A stretch of 64,000 bases of DNA from Lytechinus pictus (GCF_037042905.1 NC_087247.1:40151920-40215919); one strand, 5' to 3'. Positions 45,901-55,439 are shown, numbered from the stretch's first letter. Numbers and translations are program-made. The notes: generated from the letters alone by a model not told the origin.

Positions 45901-48900
45901 TTCCGGATACCTTCCCTAGTCCTGTCCCTGAAACAGATCACTGTTACTTGTTCCAGCTGGGAAGCCCTGTAAATTTTAGAAAATAAAATCTACTGAGTTG
46001 TTTCATTCAACTATGTTTGTTTATCTCAATCAAATATAAGCATTTAATCTTACCAGAAGTATTTCAAATTAATTCTTCTTTGATTCACTCTTATCTCCCT
46101 GCTCTCACAGCATGTTCGTAAGTAGCAAGCAAAAAATGCCTGACAGAACTTTCACATTGACTTGGTTTTGAACCCATAACCTGGTTACAGAACCACTGAT
46201 CCACCAGTGTTTTGTACCCAACTCTCTTAAATTTCATCAAATTTAATTCAACATTAAATCACATTTCACTATTTATAATTAAACCACAGATTTATTTTGT
46301 CTACCTGGCAGTTGGTCTAATTGTCCAAAAATCTAATGACCACTTGGGCTAATCATCACTTGGTCTAAATTCTACCTTGTGTAATCATTAAATTAAAATC
46401 TACCCCCAGTTACATTGGACTACATTGGATTAAATGGGGATAGACAAACATGATACTCGACAAACTGGTTACTAGGCAGTGGAAACTAAACAGACCATGT
46501 GGAGTGTGACAAACTGTCAATGAATCAAAGTGGTTAATGTGAAGGTAAAGCAAGTAGTAGACAGCCCTCATGAAAGGAAGCTTGCATACCAGTGACAGGA
46601 GATGAGGCAGAGAAAGTTCCTTAGGGGCCATCCTGGATATTGGTCTAAAGTACAGGGGTCAGCATAACCAAAGATCACCTGAAAAACAAATTCACACAGC
46701 ACGCTTAAAAAGATGAGGTCCAACGTACTATCACATATAACAGGCAGTACAAAGCACATATCAACATAAATCATCTTCAAACATGTCTCATTGGGTGATC
46801 AACATAAACAGGCAAAAGGATAACAAGTCATAAAATCAATGAATTACCAAAATGGGGGTAGACAATGGCACAAAAGGAGTGAACATTGTAAGAGTACAAT
46901 GGAGCATACATGAAAATATCAGCGATATCATTGTTCGGTGCATCACAAATTCTGTTCTGAATTGTGAAATATAATTATGCAAACAGTTACTCACAAAAAT
47001 TGCAGTATTTTTTTCAGAATTATTTATACCACCATAGTCTGAAAAAGAGAGGGTAAAGAAATAATCAATGAGAATGAGTGGACGAATAGGAAAGAAAATA
47101 TTTGTTTATTGCTGCCACATAAACAAACTGAAAATGAAAAAAAAAAATATTTTCATGGTATCAAGATATTAGCTTGTCTTCCTATGTATTTTCCTTAAGC
47201 GCTTAGAGACATTCTTTGTGATAAGCGCTATATAAATGATGTTAATTATTATTATTATTATTAGCTTAAGGAATAAATATGTCACTTGAATATAGGTATT
47301 TAAAATTACCTTAACTTAACCTCTTCAAACTCCTCTACCACTCACTTCTTCCATGTCTTTTTTTGTTCACCCTCCCCTATCCACCTGAACCCTTATCAGG
47401 ATGTGATAAACATTCCTTCTCTGCAAATAACAATTTACTCATCAATATCCAGCATCTCAGAATGGGGGAGGGGGGTTGATGGGCACATAACTTTTTTTGC
47501 AGTAAACAAGCTAAATAAAGATCATCATCTTTAAAGGATGAATTCTCATCCTTGTTTCTAAGAGGTGTTAGAGGAAAACACAACAAATATGTACTTCAGG
47601 GAACTATTCGTGTACAAATTTGGACAAAAAAGGGGGCACATATTCCCACCTACTCATACTACCTTGGATTTATCTGTGATCTGGTCCCAAGCTGTCAGGG
47701 GTAAGACCGCTGTCCTCTCATCTTCTGTTGATATGAGAAAGAATGCAGGATCTTGACCCAATGACTCTGATGCTGTATCATAAGCTGCTTCAAGAGCTGC
47801 TATCTGAAAGATGCAGGATTACATCGAAGTTTAAAGTTGAATTAAGAAGACGATTCCAAATATTGAGATATTTACATTAATAGCAACCTTACAACCCCCC
47901 AAACACTAATACGTGATTCGACCCCCCATTTTTTTTCTTCAAAATAGTGAATTTGAACGATTTATCCCTACCCATTTTCCCTGAGTTCGCTCCTGCAATG
48001 CCTACCGAGACGGGTGTTCTTTGAGTGTGACGTCACCGGGGGGTATTCGGTCCCGGTGTAGTAATCAAGGCAGTGCCGTTTTGTGTACTATACACGTACT
48101 CCTTCATATGGAATAACTGCAGTTGAAGTTGTATCTGCGAGCCATAGAACTTGCAAAGAGGAAATGATTAAAATATTTGTGGCCGTACTATTATTCCAAA
48201 TATGTGAATTCCCTCAGAATGATACCATAGACCCTAAAGGAATAATTTCAAGGTGAATAATATGAAATTTGATCGAGATCTTCTCACCAGTCGATAACGT
48301 AGCAGACGTGTTATTATGACATATTTATCCGCGTGTGACGCGGCTCTTGCAAAAAAACACAGTTGGTTGCGGAATTGCTTTGTGCCGACCGGCCGCCCGC
48401 TCCGGCGCAGCTAGCTGTCGAGCTACCGTACCGTTCTTGTTGTCTTCAACCATAGAGATGTATACTAATTACTATATATCTTTCTGTCTTCAACTCACTT
48501 CCGAATTGCGTTTGTATGTGTGACGGTGACCCCTAGCGTAATTAAATATAGAAAACAACTCAGAAGGCCGAGAAAGAATACTATACGTTTGGTTCAAGAT
48601 TGTTCTGTGGAATGAGCTATGAGTGGAAATGATCCAGAGGATATAAAAGTGGAGTCAAAGACAAAAGAAAAGAAGAAAAAACGCCAGGGGATCGCTGCAC
48701 GGCCATGAACTAAGTCGACATACCAGACCATAACAGTACACTCAATGCCTGGGTGTTGTGTGTACTAGTACTATGCGTTCAGCGCGCGCTGAGCTAGCCG
48801 CCGGAATTACTTTCCAGCTACTCACTTGATTGAACATCGTGATAAAATAAATGAGAAATAGTGAAAATATCATTCAATAACTCACTGTTTGCTATCTTAC

Positions 48901-51884
48901 ATCATGATTGAAGAGTTCATGGTGGTTATTCATACTGTTTTTTATACAGGGAAAGTAAAGATTTGTACATATCAGTCCTATTTATTTGATTTGAGTTGCT
49001 TTGAAAAAAAATTGTAAAATATCTTTCTCTCTCTGCATAGCATTTCTGTATGACATTCAGGCACCTCTTATACTAAATTCCCCCCGGTGACGTCACACTC
49101 CGAGTGACTTTTCTGTACACTCGTCTCTCGGGCTCTGACAGGTGGCTAATTTCATAGACTTTCAAAGCAAAATATCGAGAAGGCAGAGGATTATTGTGAC
49201 ATGCTATGTGTTTGAACAACTTATATATACTATATATTGTATGTAGAACCTATATTTATGGAAACTCACCCCCTTCTTAATTCAACTTTAAAGGTGAGAG
49301 TTGAATATTCAATGGGAAGCAAGGCCAATCTCCATGCAACTTTAAGAGTTACATAAAAAATTGTGCATTGCAAAATCACAGAGCAAATACACTGCATTAA
49401 AATAGTAAGACAGTGAAGCTTCAATGAATGGACAGTACGTCATACACAATCCACCACCTCTCACAATCAAAATTGGTTTCAAAATGTTCCATGCAAGAAA
49501 CCTGCTTACTGAAGTAAGGTGTTAAAAGCCATACATTTTTCCCTTCATCCTTGTCCAACTCGAGCGAATGAGTCACACAGATGGCAACCCTAACCATCCC
49601 TTCTCATTTATTGTACCCAATACAGCCTTTGATATTGTGGAAGATAGACATTGTTGAAAGATTCATGGTGAATGATTGTGATATTAGGCCTGGTGATGAG
49701 CAAAGATATAAATATACAATTACAACGCTTTAGGAAGAATTATAGTACATTATTCATTACTATTATATAGTAGACTTGCCTTCTCTTGATTCATGTCCTT
49801 ATCTAACCTTTGAGGTGGATGAATGAGTTGAATTCCTTCGGGTGCTAATAGAGCTGGGAATGCAAACCAGTAGCAGTAGTGATACTTCTTCAAATCCTGA
49901 AGGTATAACATAAAGAAATACAATTAAATTTACAATCAACCGGGGCAAATAAATTACACAAATATTCAGCCATTTTTAAAGAAAAAGGGTGTCATGTAAA
50001 ATCAAACATGCAATATACAAAGAAAGACTTTGATAAAGCAATTCCTGTTTAAAGAATTTTAATACAAGGATTTTGCTATTCAAATACATCAATATGATTG
50101 TACTATTCATCTGAAGTGAGTTGATTGCTTTTTGGATGCGCTGTTGTATCTAACCACATCCACATGATAAAGGTTTTTGTTAATCATCACTCTTACCTGT
50201 CTTTAATTGTGAGTAAGTTACTGCCAATAAATTTGATACTTACAGCAAATGTTAGAAGCAAGAATCGAGAAAGCAAGGACGGATCTTGAATTGCACTGTC
50301 TTGTCTGATGTCATCCCATAGCTGCCAACAGAGAATGAGAGAGAGAGAGAGAGAGTTAGATGCAGACCACAAAAATACATCATTAACATTTTCCAAATGA
50401 AAATATGAAACCAAGTGCTTCACTGTTTATCCCTTTCCAGATAATTATGTACACACAAACATATTTTGAGCTAGCCCCCCCCCCCCTTTTTTAGGGGGGG
50501 AATTTTTCTTCATGATTTTCAGAGCCCTTTCATTGGTGTTATATATGTTTTGAATTTGTAATTGATACTGTACTACTTTGTAGTATATTTAACTTTGTCA
50601 TGCCATAATTATTAATATACTGTTTGCTTTGAAATGGAAACAAAATCTAATGAATAAAATCATAGTAAATATAATTCCTCAAATATACCTTCTCAGCTGT
50701 GACATCAAGCAGTGCCTTTTTATCACACGTTTTGAAAGCATCCAGAGTATTAAAGTTGACTAGTGTTCCCCTTGAAGAATAACAGTGAGGAGGAGTTGTT
50801 TCTGACCTGAAAATGAATTATTATTATTATTACTATTATCATTGTCATTATATTTGGCACTTTCAAATATCAAGAACTCAATAGAGTTTAGAATACAATC
50901 AAAGCCAACAGTAAAGAAAAATATTTTGTAAAACCTTTGCGTGTCCAATAGGGTTGCCGGGGAAAGGAATCAGTCAATTAAATGGCCATGACACACATGT
51001 TTTTTCCCCCATGCCTCATCTGGTGAACGATGAACTTGATATACACTGTGATTAAATACAAACAATAAAATACCACTAAAATCGACAAGATTGAACTGTT
51101 GTACTTCACTGTTCTTCTCAACCAATGAATGAAAATAGTAAAAATAAGTGGTATATTTCCCTTCCTTTCTAAAAGTTTGTGACATCATCTTCACCAACCA
51201 GTTGTTTGCAATATATCATTAAACAAGTGGATTTTCAAATCACCACATTATGCTATTTGTAAAGTCTTCCATATTTGGCAAATGGTTAGAATTTGATGGC
51301 CTGAAAAGTATCTTGCGAATTACATGTACACGAAGAAGATACATATTCAATATAAAAGAAAAAGATGGATTAATGAATAATGATAGTAGGACCTCTTTCT
51401 AAATCTTCAAAAATGTGAATACTTACTGATCAAATGCATTAAATTCCAAACAAAGTCTGCATGGCAATCCATCAGGATCACCTGGAAAGAAAGAAAAAAA
51501 AAATTCAAAAAATATTTAGTGATTATTCTCTATGCTATATCTAAAATGCAAAAATAGCCACTTAACTAAAATCTCTGGGGAGGAAGGGTATGAACATGTT
51601 CTCTTTAACCTGTTGGAGTCTGGCTGATTATGCTGCAATAAACATGTTAGCATTCCAATCATCATTTAAATGTGCTTTCTTGATATTATTTTATCAACAA
51701 ATTACCAACCATTGTAGTAGTAACCATAGATGTCTTTTGGTCGATCATCAAGCTTGTATTCATTCAGCTTCTTCTGAGTAAGTTTGTGCCAGAACCCAAC
51801 ATCAAGAGCACTGCTGAATGGTGCAAACTGGAGTTGTTGCTGTGAGGCATCTGTCTTCTCCTGAGAGGACATTTTTGAAGAACT
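30945..51884 (-). CDS. ATG7: ATG7, ubiquitin-like-modifier-activating (E1-like) enzyme of autophagy, 18 coding exons
   Basis: ATG7 activates ATG12 and ATG8/LC3-family proteins with ATP, forms a thioester on its catalytic Cys, and passes them to the E2-like ATG10 and ATG3 in the cytosol. I joined 18 minus-strand exons from the ATG at 51,872 to the TAA at 30,945. Every junction keeps frame, giving 712 aa (human 703). The protein shows the N-terminal QFAPF / [17 protein letters not shown] block (residues 15-41), [21 protein letters not shown], the nucleotide-binding GSGTLGCN (360-367), VRNITFVDN and SNPVRQ of the adenylation domain, MDTRESRW, a cysteine-rich [13 protein letters not shown], catalytic Cys574 in QQCTVSRPG, the second Cys pair CTAC, and the C-terminal SDDET tail. 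All key residues are present, so the gene looks functional. Introns are loaded with mobile elements. Confidence 0.97.
31994..32194 (-). CDS. ATG7: ATG7 coding exon 17
   Basis: Residues 631-697; encodes [33 protein letters not shown] and [13 protein letters not shown]. The donor is GAG|GTTAGT. The frame stays open 53 codons past this donor to a stop near 31,835 and would give a hydrophobic tail if the intron were retained. Confidence 0.95.
32974..33058 (-). CDS. ATG7: ATG7 coding exon 16
   Basis: Residues 602-630; encodes [12 protein letters not shown] and LGLVPHQ (human SLGLVPHQ). Acceptor TTTTAG, donor CAG|GTAATT. Confidence 0.95.
33427..33542 (-). CDS. ATG7: ATG7 coding exon 15 (catalytic Cys)
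   Basis: Residues 564-602; encodes [17 protein letters not shown] with catalytic Cys574, equivalent to human Cys572, then the [10 protein letters not shown] helix. Acceptor TGGCCAG, donor AAGG|GTAAGT. Confidence 0.97.
33953..34168 (-). CDS. ATG7: ATG7 coding exon 14 ([13 protein letters not shown])
   Basis: Residues 492-563; encodes [16 protein letters not shown], a Pro/Ser-rich variable loop, and [14 protein letters not shown] leading into the crossover loop. Acceptor TTTGTAG, donor GAT|GTGAGT. Confidence 0.96.
34207..34262 (+). repeat. (AAC)n/(AAT)n microsatellite
   Basis: caacaacaacaac then aataataat with a few interruptions, in the intron 5' of ATG7 exon 14. Confidence 0.9.
35465..35601 (-). 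CDS. ATG7: ATG7 coding exon 13
   Basis: Residues 446-491; encodes [19 protein letters not shown] then [17 protein letters not shown]. Acceptor ATTTCAG, donor AAG|GTACTT. Confidence 0.96.
36330..36387 (-). CDS. ATG7: ATG7 coding exon 12
   Basis: Residues 427-446; encodes [13 protein letters not shown] (human GFNMSIPMPGHPV). Acceptor TTGACAG, donor TCAG|GTATGT. Confidence 0.95.
36798..36956 (-). CDS. ATG7: ATG7 coding exon 11 (adenylation domain)
   Basis: Residues 374-426; encodes [32 protein letters not shown] and KIQKIFPGV. The VDN Asp is the nucleotide-ribose contact in E1 enzymes. Acceptor ATTACAG, donor GTA|GTAAGT. Confidence 0.97.
38095..39250. repeat. Dispersed element of ~155-175 bp tandem units, copy 1
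   Basis: It begins acaagtggagtgcctctggc and ends gctatgcaggcgaggcaaaa. The ends carry an inverted TCTCGCCTGCAT-type core. Six to seven units each contain ccaaagttcattgacc, a TGACCTTTGACCT-like DR1, a TCATGTGACCTGAAAC block and ttgattactcttatgtcc. The right end has a CCG-rich snapback. It sits between ATG7 exons 10 and 11. Confidence 0.85.
39377..39521 (-). CDS. ATG7: ATG7 coding exon 10 (nucleotide-binding glycine motif)
   Basis: Residues 325-373; encodes [17 protein letters not shown] and the nucleotide-binding [14 protein letters not shown] at the start of the adenylation domain. Acceptor TCCCACAG, donor TTA|GTGAGT. Confidence 0.96.
40644..40734 (-). CDS. ATG7: ATG7 coding exon 9
   Basis: Residues 295-325; encodes [16 protein letters not shown] and SSSMDPTR (human CPKAVGWEKNQ...ECMDPKR). 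Acceptor TGACAG, donor AAG|GTTAGT. It follows a 4.9 kb intron filled by a repeat and a nested element. Confidence 0.94.
41857..41930 (+). ncRNA. tRNA-like / tRNA-derived SINE head
   Basis: B box GGTTCGATCCC at 41,911-41,921 and an A-box-like TGGCGAATTGCG at 41,866, 45 bp apart as in tRNAs, followed by a T26 run able to stop Pol III. The T-arm does not pair properly, so it is a pseudo-tRNA or SINE head, not a working tRNA. Confidence 0.35.
42199..42743. mobile_element. Diverged copy of the AAGGTCAAGTCCACCC MITE family
   Basis: Begins taaaggtcaagtgcac and ends ggtggggtggacttctcc. The interior is more diverged than at 16,936. It lies inside the 3.37 kb element. Confidence 0.5.
43182..43294. mobile_element. 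113 bp inverted-repeat mini-element
   Basis: Left ggcattgcaagaaactt and right aagtttcttgcaatgc form a 16 bp inverted repeat around an AT-rich loop. Confidence 0.6.
45845..45966 (-). CDS. ATG7: ATG7 coding exon 8
   Basis: Residues 254-295; encodes [14 protein letters not shown] then [17 protein letters not shown] (human HSIIFEVKLPEMAF). The donor is ATAT|GTGAGA. A consensus-like GTATCC inside the exon would drop 22 conserved residues in frame and was rejected as the main donor. The exon end lies about 20 bp from the edge of a dispersed repeat. Confidence 0.88.
46160..46215 (-). ncRNA. Degenerate tRNA-like Pol III boxes
   Basis: On the minus strand TGGATCAGTGG (46,203-46,193) and GGTTCAAAACC (46,174-46,164) resemble A and B boxes but are only 29 bp apart. 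Possibly a decayed SINE. Confidence 0.22.
46590..46678 (-). CDS. ATG7: ATG7 coding exon 7
   Basis: Residues 225-254; encodes the hallmark [19 protein letters not shown] segment. Acceptor TTTTCAG, donor ACTG|GTATGC. Confidence 0.95.
47663..47803 (-). CDS. ATG7: ATG7 coding exon 6
   Basis: Residues 178-224; encodes [24 protein letters not shown] and the DQITDKSK region, the least conserved part of the N-terminal domain. Acceptor CTTTCAG, donor AAG|GTAGTA. Confidence 0.9.
47831..49291. mobile_element. 1.46 kb inverted-repeat element with TTAAAGTTGAATTAAGAAG ends
   Basis: A perfect 19 bp TIR starting with TTAA at both ends. Inner arms are also partly inverted, each carrying gtgacgtcaccgggggg-type sequence with a TGACGTCA palindrome (48,028-48,035 and 49,088-49,095). 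A CpG-rich centre (48,340-48,430, 48,780-48,805) is unlike the flanks. No transposase frame. It is in the intron between ATG7 exons 5 and 6. Confidence 0.78.
49780..49896 (-). CDS. ATG7: ATG7 coding exon 5 (GC donor)
   Basis: Residues 139-177; encodes [16 protein letters not shown] (human DLKKYHFYYWFCYPAL). It ends GAGAAG|GCAAGT, so the following intron uses a GC rather than GT donor, with otherwise perfect consensus. Confidence 0.92.
50244..50321 (-). CDS. ATG7: ATG7 coding exon 4
   Basis: Residues 113-138; encodes [12 protein letters not shown] and [11 protein letters not shown] (human LLNKFLLLTFA). Acceptor TTGGCAG, donor GCT|GTAAGT. Confidence 0.94.
50334..50355 (+). repeat. (GA)n microsatellite beside ATG7 exon 4
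   Basis: gagagagaga run beginning 13 bp from the exon 4 acceptor; on the transcript strand it is the CT-rich polypyrimidine tract. Confidence 0.85.
50689..50806 (-). CDS. ATG7: ATG7 coding exon 3
   Basis: Residues 73-112; encodes the [18 protein letters not shown] segment (human GTLYNTNTLESFKTADKK). Acceptor TTTTCAG, donor AAG|GTATAT. Confidence 0.94.
51427..51481 (-). CDS. ATG7: ATG7 coding exon 2
   Basis: Residues 55-73; encodes [18 protein letters not shown], aligning with the human GLPARLTLEFSAFD segment. Acceptor TTTCCAG, donor CA|GTAAGT. Confidence 0.93.
51710..51884 (-). CDS. ATG7: ATG7 coding exon 1 (start codon)
   Basis: The acceptor TTAACAG precedes 51,884; 12 nt of 5'UTR then ATG at 51,872. 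It encodes residues 1-54 with the near-invariant [16 protein letters not shown] segment. The donor is AATG|GTTGGT; the nearby GTAATT would create a stop after joining, so the weaker donor is chosen. Confidence 0.95.
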
Positions 51885-52653
51885 CTGTTAATCAAAATAA
51901 AAAAATATATATTTCAAAAGCATTGTGAGAAAAAATAGAGAGAATATTCATACTGGCACTTCCCATTTTAATTTGAGCGTTTCACCATATATGTTATAGG
52001 CCACGGGACAGCAAGCAGAAAACAGATTAGTTGCAAGTTTCCTTCATATGGTCAGTGCTAAACATAATAAAAATATCTTAATTATCTTTTAAATGCAGCA
52101 TTTGTTCATTTAGACTAAAGTTGCAGACTGATGACTGATATAGCAAAAAAGCAGCTACTTTGCAGCCAGTACATGGTTGTATTTATCATTAGCACACGAC
52201 GCTCACCAAGTTCAACATATAGCACAGCAGTTTTACGTGTTATGCAGAGAAAGTAGAGTAGACAAACAATAAAGCAAAACTCAATGTTGCCATTTTGATT
52301 ACGATGCACTGATCAAATTCATGATCGTATGTAGGCCTACATGTAGAGTACATTATTATTTTTCATCAAATAAAATCTGCCATTCTATTGCTGTCAATAT
52401 ATGAATTGATAAATAATGATGGAAAATAAATGGTAATATCATAAACTCTACTTTGTAAATAGTAATATCATATGCTCTAGTGTGTAGGCCTACTTTATTA
52501 ACAAAAAACGTAATCTGAAATCAGAAGGCTAGAAAAAAAAAAGATTAATTTATAGTTTTACCAGAATAGGAAAGATTAACTTTTCCTAAAATCCTTTACT
52601 TAAAATGCTGACATCAAAGAAGAATTAATTAGTTAATATGAGGGGCAAGAGCT

Positions 52654-53177
52654 AGCCTTGAGGACTCCATATCTGATATTTTTTAATATTTTGACATATA
52701 TTTTTGACAATACATGATTATAAATAATTAGTATAACACTACAAATTATTTATAATCAGGTAATAAATTTGAATATTTGTGAAATATTTTTCATCTATAA
52801 ATTGTTCTTCAAAATGGCATCGCTATTCGGATGTACGTCATAACAAAGTGGTTCAAGGGTCAGGTCTATTGTATTTGCTTTGTTGACAAACGGATCGAGT
52901 GATCTACAGGACATCGGCCTGGTAAGAAACGTCTAATTTTTACCATTTCTAGTGAAATAATTGTTATCCCTTTATACACATTAGGCGCATCAAGGTTCAT
53001 AGATAAATAAAATTCCCCCCCCTACAAACCGATTTCACCCTCTATGGATTTCATAGGGAAATCGATCCGGGTGTGTAGGTCTCGCTGCAGCGTCTATGGA
53101 AAGAGTGTCAAGGCTCCATGTCTGTAGAAGTATATGTCAAAATATAAAAAAATATCAGACATGGAGTCCTCAAGGCT
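52654..53177. mobile_element. 524 bp TIR element with 11 bp target duplication
   Basis: The ends AGCCTTGAGGACTCCAT... and its complement share about 47 bp of TIR. Direct GGGCAAGAGCT lies at 52,643-52,653 and 53,178-53,188. An 11 bp duplication is closest to Mutator-like habits. It lies in the 5'UTR intron of ATG7. Confidence 0.82.
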
Positions 53178-53395
53178 GGGCAAGAGCTACAGTCCCCATT
53201 GGTCCAGTTTTTAAATGGATGAAGTGAATGAAAAGTGATCAGTCAGAGAGGAAGAGCAACCTTTCACAAATTAGCCTCCAAAAACAGACTTTCTAAGAGA
53301 CAATTTTCAGTGACAAAGAAGTCACTCAGCTAAAACATCAATGACGTTTTTATCTGTCTTATTTGCCAGAAATTGGAAAAAATTCGATTTGTATT

Positions 53396-53850
53396 TAAAG
53401 ATCAATAAACCCCAACAAAATGATGAATAAAAGAGAAAAATCCAGTGAGCATAACACTGCGAATATCATCGAAATCGGATGTAAAATAAAAAGTTATGAC
53501 ATTTTAAATTTTTGCTTAATTTCACAAAACAGTTTATATTCACATCCTGGTTGGTATGCAAATGTGGGGACTGGTGACATCACTCATTCATTATTTATTT
53601 TGTATTTTATTATATGAAATATGATATATTCCAATTTTCTGCCCGTTGTCCTGCTAAACAAAGTTTTATTCCTTCCTGAACATGTGTTATTACCATTGTT
53701 TTAACATTTTATGGTTCAGTATTGTCAAATCTGTAAAAAAAAATGTGTAATTCAAACAATAAAAAACAAAAAGAAATAGTGAGGGACATCATCGACTCTC
53801 TCATTTGCATATCACTGAGTTGTGCATATACCGAGTGATTAAAAAAAAGC
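53396..53850. repeat. Partial copy of the AAGGTCAAGTCCACCC family
   Basis: Shares atcggatgtaaaataa, atatgaaatatgatat and cattgttttaac...ttatggttcagt with 16,936-17,534 and 1-466. The right TIR is missing. Confidence 0.65.
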
Positions 53851-54242
53851 AATGTCAATGATTGTTTGAATTTGGTATAGATAGACAGAGGTGGTTATTT
53901 TATTTTACTAGGCGCAGCTAGCAGAGCGCGCGAAAGACGAGATCGAGAGCTAGAGCACAAGCGCAGAAAAAAAGTCAGTTTGCCAATCAGATCGGTCATT
54001 TATTGCAATATTCCTAGTTTGGAACACTCACACAAGCATGCGAGGTTAGTTATACTAACCTTGCACAACGCATGTCATTTCATAATGAATTTTGACGTTT
54101 TCATTCATCACACGAATGTGAGAGAATGAAACACGCCAAAATCTTCACAATATACTAAATTTATTCATCTAAATCTTATCATCTAATTTAATTTTCAAAA
54201 TGTGCTCGAACTTATTTATAAAAAGGGATTTTAAACGCTTAC

Positions 54243-54300
54243 CTCCAAATCTCAGCCAAGATACTCCGTCCGATCCTTAATACTGCGGTGGAAATTACGC
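54243..54300 (-). promoter_or_regulatory. Candidate ATG7 5'UTR exon (donor at 54,243)
   Basis: The minus strand reads TTTGGAG|GTAAGCG. Upstream sequence is moderately CpG-rich. It may be a second non-coding exon or an alternative start. Confidence 0.25.
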
Positions 54301-54536
54301 AAACAACAATCGAAATGCGAATTTTTCCTATCGAACAGTCTAGATTCAAGTTATCACGCATAATAGGAAATTGTACCAAAAAAATCAACAGGTTGCATCT
54401 CACATATGATCGCTGATAGATTAAAAAAAAAAGTACTACATTAACGTGACCGAAATGCAATTTAATATTCCCTCTTGGCATTAATTGCCAAAAAACGGGG
54501 AAAATCAAGTTAAAATGAACAAAAACAGTGACTTAC

Positions 54537-54600
54537 CTCGGCTGTCGCGCAACTTCACTGCCCTGTTTTATCCGAACTTAATACACATAAACATATGGCC
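54537..54600 (-). promoter_or_regulatory. Candidate alternative ATG7 5'UTR exon (donor at 54,537)
   Basis: The minus strand reads CCGAG|GTAAGTC, a near-perfect donor with no coding frame recognised. It could be an alternative first exon. Confidence 0.3.
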
Positions 54601-54637
54601 ATTGAGTCCCTGGCCCTGTACAGATCGCGCTAGAACT

Positions 54638-54864
54638 CTTCGGTCTCTGTATTTGGTGAGTGAAGCCAACGGAGTTCAGCTGAAAAACCAACATAACAGA
54701 GACCGAAGCTTGTTTTGGTCTAGATATAGACAGGAATAACCGTCGTTTCTGGGGATTTATTCAACAATTTCTGACATTTTACTGTAATCCCCATTTTATG
54801 GTGAGTGGAGCCAACGTAGTTCAGCGGAACAACCAAAATACAGAGACTGAAGCTTTTGGTCTAG
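54638..54864. repeat. Direct duplication with a 13 bp dyad near the ATG7 5' end
   Basis: tggtgagtgaagccaacg...gaagcttgttttggtctag (54,653-54,724) is repeated with changes at 54,797-54,864. The first copy is enclosed by a perfect dyad cttcggtctctgt / acagagaccgaag (54,638 and 54,696). Confidence 0.6.
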
Positions 54865-55213
54865 GGCCTAGTCTAGATAATGCCATACCCTTCTTCTAGG
54901 CTTCTTAATAAAGGTCAATAGTGGAAAATAGATCTAAACAAAAATCTTCTAAAATGAGAATAGTAGTAAAAGTCAATACATGGGACCGTGTTGTGTAATT
55001 TGTGCATTTCCTGCACTGCTCTAAGACTAGTAAGTCTAAGTTAGTTAAATACACTCCCAGCGCGCCAGTGCAGTCAGCCATATTAATTAATAATTCCTAA
55101 TTCTAGTTAACGTGATTTTGCTGGACATGACTGGCACTAAACTACTCTGATATTTGCTCTCAAATTACCTTATCAGTTAAGTTAGCCAGATTAAAACTAA
55201 GTTTTATCCATAC

Positions 55214-55330
55214 CTGTTCATCCACGATCCACCTCTACGTAGACTACGTTAACACAAACAGTTAAGTTTTTCAACGCATCGGCATCGCGTATACAGAGCT
55301 GGGACTGCGCAGGCAGCAGCAGGGCCGGGA
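55214..55330 (-). promoter_or_regulatory. Candidate ATG7 promoter / 5'UTR exon (donor at 55,214)
   Basis: Reads AACAG|GTATGG on the minus strand at 55,214, preceded by a locally GC- and CpG-richer stretch (about 55,260-55,345). It fits a TSS-proximal non-coding exon of ATG7. The upstream limit is a guess. Confidence 0.3.
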
Positions 55331-55439
55331 CGACGGGGACCGCGGGTCGAGTAGTACCCTACTATACCGGATATGCGATGTATATGGGATCGATAGATCA
55401 TGGGATCAAAAGTGGGCGGAGTCGTTTACCAGCGGAAAC

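Noticed and set aside
46988-47040. Possible extra ATG7 exon between exons 6 and 7 with a good acceptor and GTGAGT-like donor
   Set aside because: In the required phase it hits a stop after four codons, and exon 6 joins exon 7 directly with good alignment to human ATG7.
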